Under the pieces are notes generated by a model. The model was not told the DNA's origin. It saw only the letters and a list, made by a program, of their open reading frames with translations, and searched no databases. From a virus: a stretch of 31,033 bases of DNA. A program made the translations under genes and the position numbers. This document shows, piece after piece, positions 1 through 6,949 of this stretch. The stretch covers positions 1-31,033 of the IMG/VR virus record IMGVR_UViG_3300027728_000058; one strand, 5' to 3'. How positions within the stretch are numbered: the first letter of the stretch is position 1; the number at the start of each line of letters is the position of its first letter.

Positions 1-591
1 TATAGTTTGCTGATCCTGACTAATATGAATACCAACAATAGGATCCTTGATTGCTATTGATCCTGGTAAAGCACCCCAGTTCGCACCAGCATCTAATGTA
101 TAGTAAACCTCACCATTTACTCCACCTACTACACCAATATTAGGTGTAATAAAATGTATAGAATATAAATCAACAGGATTAGAACCGCTGTCAAGAACTT
201 GTCCAGTAGCAAGATTAAAAGTGTTTCCTTGGTCTGTAGATATTGCTACTCTACCGTTATCACCAGCGACAACAATATTTGCTGTGTCTATGCACCATAC
301 TTCACGCCATGAAAAACCTGTATTCCATATAGACTGGTAATTACCAGAAGGGGTTGCCCATGTAACACCTGCGTTGTTAGTAACAAGTATACCCTTATTA
401 TTGACTAATACACTACCTACCCTACCAACAATAATAGCTGAGTCAGCTACACTAGGTCTAGACATAACATCTAGAATTGACTGCATCTGTAAATTTGGAA
501 ACAGTGTACTAGTCAAATCTACCCAGGGAAGGGTATGATTATCTAACCTTTTTACAAGGCTATTATCACCAACAACATATGTTCTAAACAT
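1..591 (-). CDS. Asp-box (BNR-like) beta-propeller protein, probable tail or adhesion protein, 3' end outside window
   Basis: Reading down from an ATG at 591, an open frame of 197 codons runs off the left edge with no stop. The protein begins MFRTYVVGDNSLVKRL and carries Asp-box-like repeats: NNAGVTW, STDQGNTF and TLDAGANW, spaced about 45-50 residues apart. Each sits in a short beta hairpin context rich in GxVGxNG (VGRVGSVLV, VAGDNGRVAI, VGGVNGEVYY). Such repeats build propellers of the sialidase/YCF48 type. In phage tail modules these proteins are usually fibre, receptor-binding or host-surface proteins, which is inferred here from position. The start overlaps the stop of the upstream zinc-binding gene by 8 nt, suggesting translational coupling. 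Total length, and so the number of blades, is unknown. Confidence 0.75.
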   Translation of the reverse strand, partial: MFRTYVVGDNSLVKRLDNHTLPWVDLTSTLFPNLQMQSILDVMSRPSVADSAIIVGRVGSVLVNNKGILVTNNAGVTWATPSGNYQSIWNTGFSWREVWCIDTANIVVAGDNGRVAISTDQGNTFNLATGQVLDSGSNPVDLYSIHFITPNIGVVGGVNGEVYYTLDAGANWGALPGSIAIKDPIVGIHISQDQQTI

Positions 592-796
592 CGCTTAATC
601 TTACACTTACTTTTTGAATAATAGGTTCATCAGTAGATCTTGTAAGGTTTGGTTGAACAAGTTTGTTTCTGTTTTTAAGAGACAACTCGTACTCATACTT
701 TGCCGCGCAGGTTACACATACAGAGTAACCATCACTCGCGGTTTTCCTTTGACAACCACAACCTAGTTTAGTTCTACAATTTGTACATTGTGCCAT
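584..796 (-). CDS. Small cysteine-rich (zinc-ribbon-like) protein
   Basis: A 70-residue protein. Its N-terminal half has CTNC, CGC and CVTC motifs (cysteines near residues 4, 7, 13, 15, 27 and 30), enough to bind one or two zinc ions. The C-terminal half is polar and ends in a short hydrophobic stretch. It lies between a 180-residue conserved phage protein and the Asp-box protein in the same direction, overlapping the latter by 8 nt. Small Cys-rich proteins are common among phage tail genes; the function is unknown. It may be a virion component or an assembly factor, but the sequence does not say which. Confidence 0.6.
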   Translation of the reverse strand: MAQCTNCRTKLGCGCQRKTASDGYSVCVTCAAKYEYELSLKNRNKLVQPNLTRSTDEPIIQKVSVRLSDV

Positions 797-816
797 ATGA
801 ATTGGTTTTTAATTGG

Positions 817-1359
817 TTAACAGTTTACGCAGTTTATTTTATCTAATAGCTTTACAGCATAGTTGTAAATATCTATCCCGCGCATGGGCTCGTGGCAATA
901 TTCAGTAGCAGCTTTTGCAGCATCTAATAGTGTACGGATATACTGCAGTTGACGTAGTTTGTCTTTTACTTTAACTGTAGGATCACAATTTGCAAGATTT
1001 AAACTACATAGTGCTCTCTCATATTTTTTGAGAGCTGCTGTAATTCGTAAATGATTATACTCTACATATAACTGATCAGAAGGTGAAAGACTATACTTAA
1101 TTATCCATACACCATCTGGTAAGTCAATATATGAACTACCACAACCATTAGTTTGAATACCAAGATCACACGCCGTGATGTTTAAATTGAAGTTTTCAGT
1201 TACACTCAGCTCTTTTGAAAAAGAATATCCCGGTAGTGTAATATGAAGCGTAGGACATGTAATAGGTAAACCTGTAGCATAAACGCTAGTATCTACTACT
1301 TTAAGAATACAACCTGTCATCGTGGTTGGTACATCAAGACTTAAAACGTGATTTGCCAT
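817..1359 (-). CDS. Conserved Bacteroidota-phage protein of unknown function, tail region
   Basis: A 180-residue protein with two parts. Residues 1-105 are beta-rich, ending in the segment DLPDGVWIIKYSLSP and then VEYNHLR. Residues 105-180 are helical with several cysteines (CSLNLANC, YCHEP) and end KINCVNC. The beta-then-helix design with the DLPDGxWxIKYSxSP phrase recalls small proteins I have seen next to tail genes in Bacteroidota phages; no function is established. It begins just downstream of a strong terminator, so it is probably read from a promoter near 1360-1377 or by read-through. A virion role is inferred from context only. Confidence 0.65.
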   Translation of the reverse strand: MANHVLSLDVPTTMTGCILKVVDTSVYATGLPITCPTLHITLPGYSFSKELSVTENFNLNITACDLGIQTNGCGSSYIDLPDGVWIIKYSLSPSDQLYVEYNHLRITAALKKYERALCSLNLANCDPTVKVKDKLRQLQYIRTLLDAAKAATEYCHEPMRGIDIYNYAVKLLDKINCVNC

Positions 1360-1377
1360 ATGCTAAGATATATAAGA

Positions 1378-1413
1378 AAAGGGAGAGGAGAGATAAACTC
1401 TCACTCTCCCTTT
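1378..1413 (-). terminator. Intrinsic terminator after the 543-residue structural gene
   Basis: On the minus strand, AAAGGGAGAG and GAGAG pair with CTCTC and CTCTCCCTTT around a TTTAT loop. That is about 15 bp with one bulged base, followed by TTTTCTTATA. It sits right after the stop of the gene at 1434-3065 and would isolate that gene's transcript from the genes to the left. Confidence 0.85.
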
Positions 1414-1433
1414 AACTTAAGATTCAGAAATAA

Positions 1434-3065
1434 TTAACTAATACTTGGAATATCAATTACTGAAGTGCTGCAAGGTGTACAAGATACAACTTCAAGTGTA
1501 GGACACTGAGCACAAGCAGTCAACCATGCATCGACAGTTTGTTCAAAACTGGTAGAACGAGCATTCGTGATGATTTCCAACATGTAGCGATCATTATCAA
1601 ATACGCCAGAAGGGTTGTTGAAGCGAGGAACGCTGTGCAACAAGTAATAGCGGAAATAACGAGTGCTACGGTTAATCACGTTAAACACATTGTCTCCTTG
1701 AGTAATCTCCCGGATACGAATGTCAGTGGCAAAGAAGTTTTGACGATAGCTCTCAGAAAGAATCAAATCGCGCAAAATTGTTTCGCCAAATCCATTGCCT
1801 TGTAAACCTAAACACTCAGTGCGGTTTACGCAGATACCTTCAAACTTACAAGGATCTCCAGTGTAATCTACCATAGAAGCGTAGATCTGAATTGGCTCAA
1901 CTTCATAGAAGTCAGACACTTGGAAAGAGCAGTTACCAAAAGTGGTATCTACATAAGCTCCAAACAATACCAAACCAGCACACTCACCAGTAGTATGACC
2001 AGGAGATACATAATTATCCCAAGTACCATAAACTACATCAGTAGGAGCAGCAGTTAAAGCAGTTAGATCAGTTCCAGGAGGGTACAACCATTTTGTGCTA
2101 CCACTTACAGTTTCAGAAATTACCACAGGGTAAATAAAATCACTTAGGTAAGGTACATTACGAGTAATATCCATGATTTGAGAGGCCCAACCAATCATAA
2201 CCAAAGTGGAATCTACAGGAGTGGGTGCTAAAGTCCCAGAAGGGCAGCAACCAGTGTAGTAATCCAGAGTGTTATACACTTGGTGGTTCATAAAACGTAA
2301 AGCAGGTGAACCTTTAATGTCAAGACGCAAGTAGTAGGTCTCACCACAAAGGAACTCAAAGCAACACTCACCATCTACACTACTTCCATTTACAGAAGTG
2401 ATGGTTAAGGTAGCATTTGCACCACCGCCAGTAATTGTTACTACATCTCCTACTTTGTAACCATAACCACTATTGTTAATAGCAACAGCTGTAACTATAC
2501 CTGCTGCTTGAGTAACATTAACAGTTAAACCATTACCGTCACCTGTAGAAGTAGTTGCTACACCAGTTCCAGTACTATATCCAGTACCACCTGTGGTAAT
2601 AGATACACCAGTAACTGCAGTGTTAAAAGGAGTTTTACCAATGTTTACAATTGCTTGTTGTGGCGTACATGGTGCAACAACATAGAAATTCTGAACATAT
2701 TTGGGATTGATTTCTTTAGACTTGTTGGTCTCTTGGTATCCACCATGAAATTTACCAATCTTGTCATTTTCATAAAATGAAGAACCAGCAAGGATCAAAG
2801 GGCAACATGCACTAGCACCGCTCCATGAAGTATCAGTTCCTACAGATGCATAAGTGTCTTTGTAAAAAAGACCATAAGCAGGAGTTGCTTTAGGATTAGT
2901 AGGCGCAATACTGCGACCAGTTACATATGCACCATTAAGATTTACCATAGGCATACTTACACTGGTGACATAACCTTGATCCAAGCCTGCAGCTGTTGCT
3001 GACTCAACTTGGTTTCCAGCAGTTCCTACGAACACTTTCTGGAATGAATGATTAAAATAAGCCAT
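1434..3065 (-). CDS. Large virion structural protein with glycine-rich beta repeat insert
   Basis: A 543-residue protein starting MAYFNHSFQKVFVGTAGN. Residues about 150-235 form a Gly/Thr-rich segment (GGTGYSTGTGVATTSTGDG, then NNSGYGYKVGDVVTITGGG). This is a repeat type widespread in aquatic and gut phage virion proteins and probably folds as a beta domain. The rest is mixed, with many aromatic residues and cysteine pairs (CCPSG, CAQCPTLEVVSCTPC). It is flanked by its own terminator on the left, and an AT-rich 60-nt gap on the right could hold a promoter. Independent transcription suggests a protein needed in many copies, such as a tail tube, ring or sheath-like subunit. The exact role is not clear from sequence; structural assignment rests on size, composition and location. 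Confidence 0.65.
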   Translation of the reverse strand: MAYFNHSFQKVFVGTAGNQVESATAAGLDQGYVTSVSMPMVNLNGAYVTGRSIAPTNPKATPAYGLFYKDTYASVGTDTSWSGASACCPLILAGSSFYENDKIGKFHGGYQETNKSKEINPKYVQNFYVVAPCTPQQAIVNIGKTPFNTAVTGVSITTGGTGYSTGTGVATTSTGDGNGLTVNVTQAAGIVTAVAINNSGYGYKVGDVVTITGGGANATLTITSVNGSSVDGECCFEFLCGETYYLRLDIKGSPALRFMNHQVYNTLDYYTGCCPSGTLAPTPVDSTLVMIGWASQIMDITRNVPYLSDFIYPVVISETVSGSTKWLYPPGTDLTALTAAPTDVVYGTWDNYVSPGHTTGECAGLVLFGAYVDTTFGNCSFQVSDFYEVEPIQIYASMVDYTGDPCKFEGICVNRTECLGLQGNGFGETILRDLILSESYRQNFFATDIRIREITQGDNVFNVINRSTRYFRYYLLHSVPRFNNPSGVFDNDRYMLEIITNARSTSFEQTVDAWLTACAQCPTLEVVSCTPCSTSVIDIPSIS

Positions 3066-3128
3066 TGTTTTAGATTAAAAGGGTTATAAACATATTATAA
3101 TATAAGAAAAAGTTTTTCAAATGCAAAA

Positions 3129-3626
3129 TCAGGAAAGAAAAAGTAATTTATATTTGGCTGCATTTATACTGTCTTTAACAGTATCAAGGCTGTTTACTAT
3201 TTCTGAGTATGGCATTTTTGCCTGCAGTTTTGTAATTGCTGCATACATGTCTCGTAGATAGTTTACAGCATCTTGTACTAAATCTAGTTCTCTGGGTGCA
3301 CTCTCTGTATACTTCAATATCTTTTCTGCGGCGCCTTGATACCCTTCAATTAAACTATCAGCATGATCTGGTAATGCTACATATAAATCATTTAATGCTT
3401 TATGAACAGCATATGAACCAGGGCCTGTAATTTTTAAGTGTAGTTTATGAAAGCTTGATGCTGCATTCATCATCTCTGTTGCACAGGCTGCTGTCATTGT
3501 GTCTAAAGAGCTGCCACCAACACCTGTATCAGAAGCAGGTACTGGTTTTACAGTTTCTGGTTGCACTTCTGGCCTAGCAATCTTTTTTGCTGGCTCAGGA
3601 TTTCTTTTTAAAAGTCTTGATTCCAT
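3129..3626 (-). CDS. Dps/ferritin-like four-helix protein (DUF5856-like)
   Basis: A 165-residue protein. The first 45 residues are a disordered, basic, proline-rich leader (KRNPEPAKKIARPEVQPE). After this, a helical region includes FHKLHLKITGPGSYAVHKAL and DSLIEGYQG. The pattern His-x-x-x-x-Lys ... SYAxHKAL ... LxxGYQG matches my memory of the Dps-like phage family DUF5856. Dps proteins bind iron and DNA through His/Asp/Glu on four helices; whether metal-binding residues are complete here cannot be judged by eye. The start codon overlaps the upstream stop in a TAATG arrangement, so it is co-translated with the tail/ring-like gene. It could be a virion component or an internal protein; homology is moderately supported. 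Confidence 0.6.
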   Translation of the reverse strand: MESRLLKRNPEPAKKIARPEVQPETVKPVPASDTGVGGSSLDTMTAACATEMMNAASSFHKLHLKITGPGSYAVHKALNDLYVALPDHADSLIEGYQGAAEKILKYTESAPRELDLVQDAVNYLRDMYAAITKLQAKMPYSEIVNSLDTVKDSINAAKYKLLFLS

Positions 3627-4324
3627 TAGTTATTTTGTTCTACGCGTTGTTGCTCTCGTTGATACTGAGTAAATATTTCCATATCACCAGCAAGAATTGA
3701 TGCTGCCTCGTCAATCATGACTTCAACAACATCATCTTTAAATTCACTAGTTACATCTGTTGTTGATGTAATACCTGTATAAGGATCTACACAACCCGTA
3801 ATTTGTATACGCCGGGGTTGACGATAATAGATAAAACTACCTTTTGTAATTTCAAACTCTTCGTTGGTATAAACAAAAAGTTTCCCATCACGCAAAGTAG
3901 CTACTGTTTCACCCCAATCAAAACTTGGGCGCTTATTGGTGTCTTTTAAAATAATATCAAGGTTACCTTCTTCAACAAGATACACAACAAGTTTTTTTAT
4001 AGGACAACATTCATTTTTGGCATACACACTAATTCTTTTCCATTGAAAATAATCAGCGGGTATAGCACCAAAACTATAGCCATCTTTATCTGTAAGAATA
4101 ATGTTATACTCAGTTAAAAGAATTTGAAGGTCATCAATGCGCCGGTTACTTTGCTCATCACCTTCTTTAAACTGGTTAAAGCCATGGAGCTGGCGCCGGC
4201 ACCATTCAACTTGCGCTTTATTAAAAGCCTCAACAATATGCCAACACTCAAGATTATCATAGTCTTGACTATCTAGTTTATTGAGCCGTTGCTTAATCTT
4301 AAGCTGTATGGTTGAATTTAGCAT
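3626..4324 (-). CDS. Conserved virion protein, probable ring/neck or tail-tube-adaptor protein
   Basis: A 232-residue protein. The N-terminal helices (residues 1-75) include EAFNKAQVEWCRRQLHGFN and a stretch of charged residues ending in RIDDLQILLTEY. A beta-rich middle has ASP-like segments IPADYFQWKRI and LKDTNKRPSFDWGETVATL, and a conserved-looking YYRQPRRIQITG near residue 170. The C-terminus is a helix rich in Glu and Gln. I recall proteins with the 'NKAQxEWxRRQLHG ... PSFxWxETxATL ... YYRQPRRIxITG' pattern next to tail genes in crAss-like and other Bacteroidota phages, where some are ring or connector proteins. Its genomic place between the capsid block and tail proteins agrees. The specific role is inferred. 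Confidence 0.6.
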   Translation of the reverse strand: MLNSTIQLKIKQRLNKLDSQDYDNLECWHIVEAFNKAQVEWCRRQLHGFNQFKEGDEQSNRRIDDLQILLTEYNIILTDKDGYSFGAIPADYFQWKRISVYAKNECCPIKKLVVYLVEEGNLDIILKDTNKRPSFDWGETVATLRDGKLFVYTNEEFEITKGSFIYYRQPRRIQITGCVDPYTGITSTTDVTSEFKDDVVEVMIDEAASILAGDMEIFTQYQREQQRVEQNN

Positions 4325-4327
4325 TGA

Positions 4328-4573
4328 TTATTTTTTCATCTTACCAAGAGTTTTAGCAAGCCTTGCGCGTTGCGCTGTCTTACCAGAACCTTTAGCTTTC
4401 TCGTTTAACCATGATTTTTTAATAGTACCTTCAGGAGTAATTGCTCCTGCAGCTTTAGCAGTTGCACGTAAAGAACCTGGTTTTTTAATAGCACCTTTAA
4501 TCCAGCTACCACCAGATTCCATTTTAGTAAGTTTGGTTGGTGTAATAGCACCACCGCATTTTATGCATTTCAT
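4328..4573 (-). CDS. Small basic protein with CxxC knuckle
   Basis: An 81-residue protein starting MKCIKCGGAITPTKL, with one CIKC zinc-knuckle half, followed by a very basic tail (SWIKGAIKKPGSLRATAKA, then KGSGKTAQRARLAKTLGKM). It belongs to a consecutive run of tiny Lys/Gly/Ala-rich proteins between the capsid-associated genes and the tail genes. Net positive charge suggests nucleic-acid or capsid-interior binding, but nothing demonstrates this. The gene starts about 10 nt after the stop of the HNH endonuclease gene; before that insertion it would have followed the gene at 5158-5433 directly. Confidence 0.6.
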   Translation of the reverse strand: MKCIKCGGAITPTKLTKMESGGSWIKGAIKKPGSLRATAKAAGAITPEGTIKKSWLNEKAKGSGKTAQRARLAKTLGKMKK

Positions 4574-4583
4574 GGTTGTATTA

Positions 4584-4599
4584 TTAACAGTTCCATTTT
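4584..4599. repeat. Direct repeat copy A flanking the HNH gene
   Basis: TTAACAGTTCCATTTT at 4584-4599 repeats TTAACAATTCCATTTT at 5158-5173 with one mismatch. Both encode a C-terminal KWNC plus stop on the minus strand. The repeats bracket the HNH reading frame exactly. Confidence 0.75.
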
Positions 4600-5156
4600 C
4601 TTAAATATTCTTCTGCTTCAGAAGAGTCCTTATTATAATATAGTAAATAAATCCGTGCAAACTCTAATAAAAACGGATCATCTTTAAAATGACCTAATCC
4701 CATATTACAGTTATTACAAAGCATTCCTCTTACTATGTTTGTAGTATGACAATGATCAACTACGAGTTTTTCTTCAGAGCCACATATAACACAACTTTCA
4801 GTTTTGATTAATTCTTTTAATTCTTTATCACTAATCATTGATCTATACTGACCTCTTCTTATTTCACTTCTATAATTACCTCTACATGTTTTACACCAAC
4901 TATCAAAACCATCTAAAGTTTTTTTGTGTGCTGTAAAATATTCATTTGTTCTTGGTTTTTCTACATTACATTTTTTACATGTTTTGTTTTCTGAAAAACC
5001 TTTTTCTAATTGAAGTTTATTATTATATTCTTTTGAGCAAGTTATACTACAAAAAACAGTGTTGTTCTTTTTTAAAGATCTTTCAATATCATACTTACCT
5101 CTTATAAAAAAAGTGTTACACTGTGTACAATTATATTTTATTTTCTTTGAAGGCAT
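4584..5156 (-). CDS. HNH endonuclease of the endonuclease VII type, probable free-standing homing endonuclease
   Basis: A 190-residue protein with paired cysteines at about 10/13, 36/40, 60/63 and 88/91, then a C-terminal HNH/endonuclease VII domain: CVICGS (122-127), VVDHCH (132-137), RGMLCNNCNMGLG (143-155) and FKDDP. This matches the Endonuclease_7 family, whose His-Asn-His centre nicks or cuts DNA. The N-terminal zinc modules probably bind DNA. It lies in a row of tiny virion genes and starts one base after the preceding stop (TAA-C-ATG). Its last codons KWNC-stop repeat the end of that preceding gene, which marks it as a late arrival. Codons are AT-richer than those of neighbours. It could instead be a resolvase, but the position favours a mobile endonuclease. 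Confidence 0.8.
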   Translation of the reverse strand: MPSKKIKYNCTQCNTFFIRGKYDIERSLKKNNTVFCSITCSKEYNNKLQLEKGFSENKTCKKCNVEKPRTNEYFTAHKKTLDGFDSWCKTCRGNYRSEIRRGQYRSMISDKELKELIKTESCVICGSEEKLVVDHCHTTNIVRGMLCNNCNMGLGHFKDDPFLLEFARIYLLYYNKDSSEAEEYLRKWNC

Positions 5157-5157
5157 G

Positions 5158-5173
5158 TTAACAATTCCATTTT
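5158..5173. repeat. Direct repeat copy B flanking the HNH gene (native 3' end of the 5158-5433 gene)
   Basis: TTAACAATTCCATTTT is the natural end of the 91-residue small basic gene and matches 4584-4599 in 15 of 16 bases. The single difference is synonymous (AAT to AAC), consistent with a duplicated insertion target or with 3'-end replacement by the incoming endonuclease gene. Confidence 0.75.
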
Positions 5174-5433
5174 TTCCTTGCTAATCTTAATCTACTATTT
5201 GGATCTTTAGCTGCTTTTGGAAAATTAGCCATTTGCCCTGCAGATCTAGCACAAAATGATTTACGACGCTTGGCATCTTTACTACCTGGTTTAAGCTCAG
5301 AAGGTTTTTTTGTAACTGCAGTTTGTAACTTACTACCAGGATTTTCCCGGCGATAAGAAGCTACACCTTTAGCATTAAGACCACCTTTTGGATCTTTACC
5401 CTCTTTTCTTGTCCAAGCAGCAGTTTTCGCCAT
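5158..5433 (-). CDS. Small basic protein, DUF6321-like
   Basis: A 91-residue protein with the run GLNAKGVASYRRENPGSKLQ, then TAVTKKPSELKPGSK and AKRRKSFCARSAGQM. I recognise the 'YRRxNPGSKLxTAVT ... AKRRKSFCAR' pattern from a small family in phages and large algal viruses (DUF6321 by memory). Function is unknown. It is strongly basic. Its start overlaps the upstream stop (TAATG), so it is translated with the 74-residue neighbour. Its last codons are duplicated at the end of the HNH gene that follows. Confidence 0.7.
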   Translation of the reverse strand: MAKTAAWTRKEGKDPKGGLNAKGVASYRRENPGSKLQTAVTKKPSELKPGSKDAKRRKSFCARSAGQMANFPKAAKDPNSRLRLARKKWNC

Positions 5434-5657
5434 TACTTTTTAAGTTTGCGCACCGGGCTACTTGATGCGGGTTTAGATGCATTCTTTTGAACAATACTGC
5501 TTAATGCAGAAAGCTGTTGTTTAGCAAGAGCTTGTGCGGCTGTTATTCGAGACTTATCAGCCATAATTTCTTTAGCGCGTTGTAGAGTTGATAGATCAGA
5601 CTCTGTGCGCCATTTCTTTTCTTCTACAGAAAGATTGATTGCTTTAGACTTAGCCAT
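5433..5657 (-). CDS. Small basic protein of the virion-associated cluster
   Basis: A 74-residue protein, MAKSKAINLSVEEKKWRTE onward, with a central predicted helix (DLSTLQRAKEIMADKSRI, TAAQALAKQQLSAL) and a basic tail ending SSPVRKLKK. No recognised domain. It sits between two other tiny basic genes with almost no intergenic space, so the cluster is probably one operon. A structural or packaged role is possible, inferred only from company. Confidence 0.6.
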   Translation of the reverse strand: MAKSKAINLSVEEKKWRTESDLSTLQRAKEIMADKSRITAAQALAKQQLSALSSIVQKNASKPASSSPVRKLKK

Positions 5658-5659
5658 GA

Positions 5660-5806
5660 TTATTTGGTTTTTGGTTTAACATTTCCGCCACGTTTGTAAG
5701 CGGGTTTCTTTTTACATACAGCTTTAAAACGCTGCAACTCTTCTACGCCGGCGCCACTTTGTACACCACCGTAAGCTTTTTTCTTTAAGGGTTTAGTCTT
5801 TTTCAT
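5660..5806 (-). CDS. Tiny Lys-rich protein (48 residues)
   Basis: I place the start at the ATG at 5806, giving MKKTKPLKKKAYGG... ending GNVKPKTK. A longer upstream reading would run into the neighbouring gene and has no credible composition. Lysine makes up about a quarter of the residues, with one Cys. It has the same KK/GG style as the adjacent genes. Function unknown. Confidence 0.55.
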   Translation of the reverse strand: MKKTKPLKKKAYGGVQSGAGVEELQRFKAVCKKKPAYKRGGNVKPKTK

Positions 5807-5825
5807 AAGATTAATATACAAAAAA

Positions 5826-6092
5826 TTAACGATATCTTTTTGCTTTTTCACGAGCACTCTTAGGTTGAGGTACAAACTGTTTACCTCTCTTGTTACCCTC
5901 AGCTTTAGCTTTATTTGTAGATGCTTTCTCTCCTGTTGATAAGGCATCCCACGCTGCTTTAGGTAAGTAGCGTTTTTTACCTTTAGATTTTATTTCTTTA
6001 GAAGACCCTCGCTTTTTATTAGCTGCGGTGCCAGAAGTCATCCACTCTTGCTTAGTCCAGTCACGAAGACTTTGTTGAGGATCTTTAGCCAT
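5826..6092 (-). CDS. Small basic protein, conserved in phages and large DNA viruses
   Basis: An 88-residue protein. The order of motifs is DPQQSLRDWTKQEWMTSG, then KKRYLPKAAWDALSTGEKA and GKQFVPQPKSAREKAKRYR. The 'WTKQxWxT ... RYLPxxAxxALSxxE ... KQFVxQP' order is one I recall from a widespread small viral family of unknown function. The protein is basic and probably largely helical. It is encoded between the HNH remnant and the 48-residue protein. Being so small and conserved in distant viruses, it may bind nucleic acid or help pack the capsid; this is inference. Confidence 0.65.
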   Translation of the reverse strand: MAKDPQQSLRDWTKQEWMTSGTAANKKRGSSKEIKSKGKKRYLPKAAWDALSTGEKASTNKAKAEGNKRGKQFVPQPKSAREKAKRYR

Positions 6093-6114
6093 TACTTGTT
6101 TAATATAAGTTTAA

Positions 6115-6232
6115 TCACCTATGTTCTTTATATAAACATGTATTACATCTGCTTTTTAGTAGATGCTTTTGTAATCCACCTCTACTTCTAAAATTAGAAG
6201 TTTCTTTAGATTCTTTACATATAGAACATATT
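6115..6232 (-). pseudogene. Remnant of an HNH/endonuclease VII-type protein (zinc module only)
   Basis: Directly after the stop of the DUF5872-like gene, a frame shifted by one base reads KICSICKESKETSNF, then LQKHLLKSRCNTCLYKEHR and a stop. This matches the CKKC...CKTC zinc module of the intact HNH protein at 4584-5156 (NKTCKKCNVEKPRTNEYF). No start codon lies nearby in this frame, and the HNH catalytic part is absent. The best reading is a decayed endonuclease inserted at the 3' end of the small gene, as seen intact at 4584-5156. Alternatively it could be joined to the upstream protein by slippage at the A8 run near 6253-6260. Confidence 0.5.
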
Positions 6233-6427
6233 TTAGTTTTTGTATCCACCACCCTTTTTTTTATATTCACGTGCAAGCAATTGACTTTTTCTAGCAGACC
6301 ATTCTCCAGGATCACCTCCTTTAGAACCAGCTTTGACTCTATTAAAGATCGTCTTACGCAAACCAGGCTTGGTGTAGACACCAGCCTGGTTTACTTTAGA
6401 CTTAGTTTTTGACTTAGAAGGGGTCAT
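6233..6427 (-). CDS. Small basic protein, DUF5872-like
   Basis: A 64-residue protein with KTIFNRVKAGSKGGDPGEWS and then ARKSQLLAREYKKKGGGYKN at the end. The 'GGxPGxWSARKxQ...YKKxGGGYK' signature matches my memory of DUF5872, found in phages and algal viruses, with unknown function. The start overlaps the stop of the upstream gene in a TAATG junction. The natural C-terminus GGGYK is in frame 0, so the gene itself looks intact even though a zinc-module remnant follows in another frame. Confidence 0.7.
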   Translation of the reverse strand: MTPSKSKTKSKVNQAGVYTKPGLRKTIFNRVKAGSKGGDPGEWSARKSQLLAREYKKKGGGYKN

Positions 6428-6930
6428 TACTTTTTGCGAGTAGCGCCGCCTTTTTTCATCATTGATTTCTTGGCTCCACCGTACATCATTTTGCCTTTGC
6501 CATCAGCAGCAAATGAAGGTACCATTTTGCCATCTTTTTTTACCATAGGCATAGATCCGCCTTTTTTCATCATAGGTTTAGCTTTAGTAGCTCCACCTTT
6601 CTTTTTATAGTCTTCTGGATAACCATCTTTTGTAAAACCTGGTAAACCCTTACGACCTTGTCGGTTTAAATCTTTAAGCGCACCAGCAGCAACAGAATCA
6701 GCTTTTGCAGATCTAGTAGAATCTCCATAATTTTTTAAGTTATTTGAAGCATCTGTATAATATCTTTCTTTACCTATAAAATATTCAGTACTATCTGTAC
6801 TACGAGGTTGATTTGGATTTTTGAACTTGGGTACTTCCTTACCAACTTGAGCTTTGGCTAACATTTTTTTAGGTGCACGCGATGTGCCACCTTTTTTCAT
6901 AGTGTTCATTTTGGGTTTTACAGCATTCAT
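6427..6930 (-). CDS. Lys/Gly/Met-rich repetitive basic protein
   Basis: With the start at the ATG at 6930, this is a 167-residue protein starting MNAVKPKMNTMKKGGTS. KKGG occurs about four times. The C-terminal half repeats Lys-Met-Gly motifs (MMKKGGSMPMVKKDGKM, GKGKMMYGGAKKSMMKKGG). An upstream extension to 7005 would lie inside the preceding gene and is unlikely. The low-complexity, highly basic and methionine-rich make-up is typical of small virion or DNA-associated proteins in these phages. Function is not established. It is the longest member of the basic-protein cluster and stands first in it. Confidence 0.6.
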   Translation of the reverse strand: MNAVKPKMNTMKKGGTSRAPKKMLAKAQVGKEVPKFKNPNQPRSTDSTEYFIGKERYYTDASNNLKNYGDSTRSAKADSVAAGALKDLNRQGRKGLPGFTKDGYPEDYKKKGGATKAKPMMKKGGSMPMVKKDGKMVPSFAADGKGKMMYGGAKKSMMKKGGATRKK

Positions 6931-6949
6931 GAGTATAAAAATTAAAGAG

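Noticed and set aside
3066-3128. Promoter before the 543-residue structural gene
   Set aside because: A TTTG is followed by AT-rich sequence on the minus strand, but no TAnnTTTG box is present at the right distance; it remains possible but is not listed.
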